A stretch of DNA of 64,000 nt from Protula sp. h YS-2021 (Eukaryota; Annelida; Polychaeta; Sabellida; Serpulidae), in assembly GCA_949752745.1 (NCBI GenBank), contig OX457031.1, positions 53,536,303 to 53,600,302 on the forward strand, written 5' to 3'. Of the stretch, positions 59,040-64,000 are shown one piece after another. The stretch's first letter is position 1. The number at the start of each line of letters is the position of its first letter. The notes under the pieces are model-generated. The model saw nothing but the letters and a program-made list of their open reading frames with translations. It was not told the DNA's origin and searched no databases. Made by a program: the position numbers and the translations under genes.

Positions 59040-59718
59040 GTCATGTCGTCCATGAAAACCCAGGTTGGAGGTTGCTTAATGCCTGTCGCCATTACTGGAC
59101 CCCTATTTTGTTCTCGGCAGCTTTAACCAACAAGTTTGCAGCCGCGACAAACACTATCACAGAGATGGTACAGCCTGTAACTATCCCGATCTCTAAAGGT
59201 TGCCAGGATGTCGTATACTCTTCGACGGTGAAGCGCATCTTGAAGTTACTGTAGTAGTGCCCTAGCAGTTTTCTGGCTTTCTCGGGAACATGGTACTTTT
59301 GGAGCGAAACTTCGATCAGTTGGTGCGGTAGTGTTCCGTACGCGTTTGCTAGGTCTAACCATATCACCGCTAGCTCTCCCTTCCTCTTTCTCGCCTCAAG
59401 TATGATCTGTGTTATGACGCACCCTGCCATTCCAGGTATTCCGCCCTTCTGGACCGAGGTGTCTATGTATCCATTCTTCAGTAGGAAGCCTGTCAAACGC
59501 CTCGATAACAGGGACATAAATATTTTGCCTTCTACATTCAGCAATGATATGGTTCGGAATTGGGTTATGTTTGTTGAGTTCGGCTCCTTTGGCGCGAAGA
59601 TGCCCTCGGAAATCGTCCAACAGCTCGGTACTCGCCCCCTTCTCGAGATCACCTTTATCAGTCTCCACAGTCTATGAGCTAGCTTTGGGCAATTAAGTAC
59701 GCGCCTTTTTGAGAACAT
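59040..59718 (-). pseudogene. LINE reverse transcriptase core
   Basis: Motifs NITQFRTISLLNVEGKIF, VQKGGIPGMAGCV, AVIWLDLANAYGTLPH (motif A) and IVTGCTISVIVFVAA (motif B). The catalytic box appears as FMDDM near 59050 in another frame, so both catalytic aspartates of the box survive although the frame does not. Confidence 0.8.
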
Positions 59719-59838
59719 CCGTCAATTCTTTTCTCGAAGGTTCTCCATAGTCGAAGGCCGTCTCCGGTGGTGGCGGGCTTGGAAGCATCTTGTTCTCTCC
59801 CAGGACCGCGCCTTTCATTGGGTCACTGTGGGTTTCTC

Positions 59839-60159
59839 TCAGATATTCCTCGACATCCTCTCTAGGCCTTTTTGTTTGTCGCCCAACAGCCTAGATACCA
59901 CGCCAAAGGGGTTCGCCGTGAACCTTGCCCTTCTTTTCTGACGTTCCCGTCGTTTACTTCTACAGCACTCCGCTCTCCTTAGGCTTTTCAGCTTTTCTCG
60001 AGCAACGTTCCTCAAATCTGTCAGGACTCTTCTCTCAGCTTCATTTGCGGCCCTGAAGCGTTTCCTAAGCTTTCGTAGATCAGTTCTAACTGCCGCAATT
60101 TTCCTCTGCCTACGACTTGGTTTTGACTTAGTGTCACCGCGCCTCTCCGAATCTTTCAC
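59839..60159 (-). pseudogene. LINE basic middle region
   Basis: Arg/Lys-rich segment (DLRKLRKRFRAANEAERRVL, RRERQKRRARFTANPFG) that in R2-like proteins lies between the DNA-binding fingers and RT. Confidence 0.55.
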
Positions 60160-60556
60160 TCCCTATTTTGTAAATGAGCGTGGACATAGCGTTGAATTTG
60201 TTGTCTACACTTCCTGACAGCGTTATTTCGAGAATCTTGTCTACATCTTCCTCAAAAGCTGCCCACTTTGCTAACTCATTGCTCCTGGGCCACTTGACTC
60301 GCTTCCTATGCTCTGCCGTTGTGCTTGTCTGTTTACCACCTCTCGCGCCCTCCTCTCTTTCTTCCGGTGCTTGGGGGTTCCTGCCGCTGTGGGGTTGATC
60401 CTGGACTGGCCCCCCCTCCGTCTCATCAAGTTGCCTTGCGCGTTGAACCAGATTCCTGATTGGTGGGCAACCCATTTTCCCTGTGTGTATCTTAACCCCG
60501 CGTTCGTTTTTCAAAGTTCTCCCGCAACTACAGACCCTTCCGATGTTCGTTTCCAT
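60134..60556 (-). pseudogene. LINE N-terminal zinc-finger region
   Basis: ATG at 60556 (METNIGRVCSCGRTLKNERG) begins a C2H2-like finger (CSCGRTL...HTGKMGC) that would read the DNA target, followed by an acidic linker. Confidence 0.65.
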
Positions 60557-60644
60557 AATTCCTTGGACGGCTCCAAATATCAATTCAAAAGTTTTTGGCG
60601 AGTAAATGCAAAATTTACTGTCGCTTTTTAGACCCCAACCGGTC

Positions 60645-60705
60645 GAGCCCGAGTCTATAGGATTGCCCTCTGTCTGTCCGTCCGTCCGTGTGTCACACTT
60701 TTGAT
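60645..60705. repeat. CCGTCCGTCTGTCCG-type dispersed motif, copy 1
   Basis: GACCCCAACCGGTCGAGCCC then CTATAGGATTG and a TCCGTCCGTCCG tail. Similar at 62468-62530 and 63455-63490. Confidence 0.45.
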
Positions 60706-60734
60706 GCTGTTTTGTTTCCTGGCAAGTTCTCCGA

Positions 60735-61010
60735 AGCTGTTTATCCTAGGCATATGCCACCTTGCACAGTGAAAATATATATATTGAAGTTGTGCAATGT
60801 CGTGTTATTTTCCAAATCAGCCAAAAATTGCCAAAGTGGCGACTTGTCAAAAATTGTGATATTTTGAGATAACTGCAATGTAAGACTTGGGTGCTTTCCA
60901 CTCGGGATGTCCGAAACTATTAATCCTAGGCATATGTTACCTTTCACAGTGAAAGTATATTTATTGAAGTTGTGCAGCGTCATGTTATTTTTCAAATAAA
61001 GACTTGTTGG
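60735..61010. repeat. Direct duplication of about 110 bp
   Basis: Two copies of ATCCTAGGCATATG(C/T)(C/T)ACC, CACAGTGAAA(A/G)TATAT, TTGAAGTTGTGCA and GTTATTTTTCAAAT, about 165 bp apart. Confidence 0.75.
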
Positions 61011-61555
61011 TAGTTGAATTTTGCACATCTCCACAGAGGTGTCTCAAAACTAGCGTAGTTGACTTACCTACTGTTATGTGGCGAGGATTTGAAGCGGGTG
61101 CGCCGAACCTCAGTAGCGGGCCGCTTCTTGGAGCTAACCTGACTCAAATAACATCGTATATTTCTCTTTCAGAGCTACGGAGCCTTACATAAGCGGATTC
61201 GTACTTAGACCTTTGTCGAAAAGTTTTTGCGTTACGCGTGAACTCATTAGGGATAAGGATATGAAGAAATTATGGAAAGAAACTGGCAAAAATCAACAAA
61301 ATTCTATTTTGCCAGAGACGTATTCACATGTTGGCTGTTAAAGGGGCTGAATAATATGTAAAATTCTTTTTATAAGATCACATGGTGGCTTTTTGAATTT
61401 GAAAGTGTGCATGTTGAAAGAAAATTAGAATTTTGATGTTTTTCCCTCATCATTTCTTTATAATTTATTCCAATAAATTTGCAGTCGAAACGACACCTCC
61501 ATCGGAAAGATCCGACAGTACGAATTGGCTTATTCTTCCTCTAATATTGGTCAAC

Positions 61556-61993
61556 CAGGGTTCATAGCGATCCTTGAAATCCTGAAAAATCCTGGAATTC
61601 GGCAAAATCCCTCAAGGATCCTGGAAAATCCTGGAATCTGACAAAAAATCCTTGAAAATACTGGAATTCGGAATTCGTAATTATTTTTTTCTAATTTATG
61701 AAATATACCAATTTTTCCCGTGTGTATGATTTAAAAATACAATATGCAAATAGATAATCGAATTTTTTGTTTGTTTGTTTTTTTTTTTTTTTTTTATTTA
61801 GAAGTACAAATAAACGACATTCTTGATTTTAAAATGTTCTAAGTTCTTGGAAAAATTCTTTAAAATCCTGGAATTTCATTTTAAAATAATCCTGGAATTT
61901 CTCTTGCAAATATCCTTGAAAATCCTTGAATTTTACCTCCAAATGTCTTTGAAAACCCTGGAATTTGACGTCTGGTTTTCGCTATGAACCCTG
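61556..61993. mobile_element. 438-bp hAT-like MITE
   Basis: Terminal inverted repeats CAGGGTTCATAGCGA / TCGCTATGAACCCTG with TCAAC on both flanks (61551-61555, 61994-61998). The interior is filled with short repeats of AAATCCTTGAAAATCCTGGA on both strands. CAGGG termini suggest hAT; a full 8-bp duplication is not preserved. Confidence 0.75.
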
Positions 61994-62013
61994 TCAACTT
62001 CATATGTTCTAAG

Positions 62014-63074
62014 GGGTCTAGGACATAAATCCCCCGCGCGCATAACTCCCCGTGTCAAAACCCCCCGATCGGACCAACCCCCCCCCCCCCCCCCCCCTCA
62101 ACCTAATTAAAATGCCAATATAATATGTCTAATTTAAACACTCGTTTATTGCATCATGATTTTACAATTTGAGATGTAGTTCATTTGTAAAACATTCCGG
62201 ACATCGAATGGCCATTAGGCGTAACGACTCTGTGCGGGTGAAAGTAAAATATACCGATTTTCAGCAGCCGATCATTTTTCAAATTGGTATCTCTGTAGGG
62301 CTCTCAAATAAAGAAAACTGACTCCAGGAAGCCAGTGGTTTTTGATAGTCACATGCCTTAGCGTACTGATTGGCCTCTGCAGTAATATCGTCTACTTCGG
62401 ACAACATTAATTGCAGTTGGCTGTATAATTGTAATTCAGCCAACAATGGGGGGCTCCTGTGGTTTATTAGGCCCCAACCCTTCGGATTCGGGCCTATAGG
62501 TTTAGCGTGTCCGTCCGTCTGTCCGTCATCGCTGTATACCCCTATGAATTTGGGGGGCGGTTGGGGCCCGCTTGTGTTTCACAAATACTTACTTGTAAAT
62601 AACAGGAATTCGAACTTCAGATGTTTTAATTGCAATCGATAAACAGACTAGATGACAAGGGTGTAGAGTAAGGTGGGGCAAGAGGCCCCTTTAAGCGCCA
62701 TTTTGCTATAAAATTTTATTGAGTTGAGATATGTTCCTTATCTTTTGGTTGGTGTTTAACCTCAAATCCCTCTACCTCCACAAAAGTGAATCAGTTATTA
62801 AAACTTTTTACTTTTCATGAAAAACCGAATAAAATTTTTTGCCCTTAGTGGACCTTTTGCCCCATAACTGTGCTAATCATAAAGTAACGATTACAGAATA
62901 TCAGAGGCTACTTAAAAGTTAAAATATAATTGTTGGAGTGGGGAGGGGAGGGGGGGTTGGTCCTCTCCATATGTGGGGGGGGGGGGGGGGGGGGTTGGCA
63001 TGGGGGGTTATGCGCGGAGTGTTCGGTCATGGGGGGGGGGGGGGGTTGGTCCCGGGGGGTTCTGTCCGGAACCC
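62014..63074. mobile_element. About 1.06-kb MITE with C/G-run arms
   Basis: Left arm GGGTCTAGGACATAAATCCC and inverted right arm GGGTTCCGGACAGAACCCCC, with CGCATAACYCCCC and ACCAACCCCC in both. Flanks share gttctaag (62006-62013 and 63075-63082). Long C and G homopolymers lie just inside the ends and could pair. The interior has no transposase. Confidence 0.6.
62468..62530. repeat. CCGTCCGTCTGTCCG-type dispersed motif, copy 2
   Basis: GGCCCCAACCCTTCGGATTC, CTATAGG and GTCCGTCCGTCTGTCCG, as near 60650. Confidence 0.45.
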
Positions 63075-63127
63075 GTTCTAAGGCACGAATCCTAAATACC
63101 AGTCCCGATTATTCAAACATTTACAGA

Positions 63128-63412
63128 AAGTTCATGCCCAATATACCCTTTTTGTAACACGGGCACGATTTGTAATGGGCTATATATCTTTCATTTCTTT
63201 GTTAAAGTGCCGAGAAGTTACCTTTGGCACTCACCTGTGAAATGTTTGTTTACATTCGGGCCTTTAAATGTCATGGGACTAAAGTGACCAGAAATTTACA
63301 TAAAGGAGTTCTACATTATCTGTAAAATATATACTAAAATAGTTCATTGATGCAAAATTAGATACACATTTATTTTGTACACCCACAATATTTAACTTCT
63401 AATTTCGTTTAT
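63128..63412. repeat. Dispersed repeat R, copy 2
   Basis: Second copy of the repeat at 56978-57265, same orientation, about 75 percent alike by eye. Confidence 0.6.
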
Positions 63413-64000
63413 TAGTCGCGCGCTACGCGACGGCGGGGAACTAGTAAACGAAATTGAATTCGGGCCCGTCCGTCTGTCCGACTGTCAACATTTGGCGTAG
63501 AATGTCGTTTCTGCGACAGATATCAAGAACTACTGGAGGGATTTCATTTAAACCTTGCACATGCATAGAATAAGGGTTCTAGTTGTGCACCTGGGTAGTG
63601 GTGGAATTCGAATCCTAAAACAGGGTTCGAATATTCGAAAATATTTTCGAATATTATTCGAATATTAATCGAATATTGGCATGTTTTTGCAAATTGTTGT
63701 TTTCTTCTACGAGAAATATTTACGGATGATGTTTTATTATGAAACGTCTTTTATTTATTCTAAAATTCATACATTTGATAAATTTCCTTGCAATTTCAAC
63801 AATTCTTAACTATTTTATTCCGTAATTTACAAAACGTACAAGCATTATACTTGAATATTGTGTGAAAAATAAAACAATAAATTTATATATATATAATTGT
63901 AATACTATCTGATTATCTTTTTTACTTTCAAAATGGCACATTCAATGAGTCTGTTTTCGTTCAAATGTAAAACAAAAATGAAAATTTTGCTGTATCAATC
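63413..64000. other. Non-coding, ATTCGAATATT-rich
   Basis: Contains several TTCGAATATT palindromes (63635-63680) and AT-rich DNA. No gene. Confidence 0.4.

Larger units (their letters stand above)
57274..60556 (-). mobile_element. R2-like non-LTR retrotransposon, degenerate
   Basis: Reading right to left: zinc-finger N-terminus, basic region, reverse transcriptase, CCHC knuckle and restriction-like endonuclease, the order of R2/NeSL-type LINEs. The pieces lie in several frames, so the copy is dead. These elements insert by target-primed reverse transcription. Repeat R abuts its 3' end. Confidence 0.8.

Noticed and set aside
62930..63157. Gly-rich open frame
   Set aside because: Produced by G homopolymers in the MITE arm.

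Overview
The window is eukaryotic and looks like a marine invertebrate genome: long introns with GT/AG borders, AT-rich intergenic DNA, (TA)n tracts, several unrelated minisatellites and many transposon families (Polinton/Maverick, Ginger-type, Tc1/mariner, R2-like and other LINEs, tyrosine-recombinase element, MITEs). The phylum cannot be fixed from the sequence; a cnidarian or lophotrochozoan would fit.

The only clear host gene is a class III transmembrane adenylate cyclase of the type 5/6 group on the + strand (about 9.45-31.23 kb). Its exons rebuild a short N-terminus, six membrane helices, catalytic C1, a short C1b linker, a second membrane set with a glycosylated loop, and catalytic C2. 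Exon phases agree throughout. Two homologous phase 0-0 exons (27392-27538 and 28893-29033) encode the same C2 segment and look mutually exclusive. A dead Tc1 element, a LINE relic and four minisatellites sit in its introns.

Upstream (0-9.4 kb) there is a decayed tyrosine recombinase, two foldback/MITE elements, a FLYWCH-like fragment and a 21-bp minisatellite. Downstream lies a Ginger-type transposon (34481-38315) with an integrase-like transposase broken by one frameshift and one nonsense codon.

The most notable object is a complete 16,994-bp Polinton (38493-55486) with 101-bp inverted repeats starting AG and a perfect 6-bp target duplication, gacatt. It encodes protein-primed DNA polymerase, retroviral-type integrase with chromodomain, packaging ATPase, double-jelly-roll and penton-like capsid proteins, adenain-like protease, basic/hydrophobic core-like proteins, and an accessory set at both ends: a PC4/SUB1-like protein with several divergent relatives, a NADAR/YbiA-like protein, a three-member family of unknown function and Cys-rich proteins. 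pPolB is open and appears to have a spliced leader exon; integrase, ATPase, capsid and penton each carry one break. Its ends hold CRE/ATF (TGACGTCA) and ETS-like (CCGGAAGT) arrays, and internal promoters carry perfect MARE palindromes beside TATA boxes, suggesting control by host bZIP factors.

The right end (57.2-60.6 kb) is a degenerate R2-like retrotransposon with restriction-like endonuclease, followed by two further MITEs and dispersed-repeat copies.
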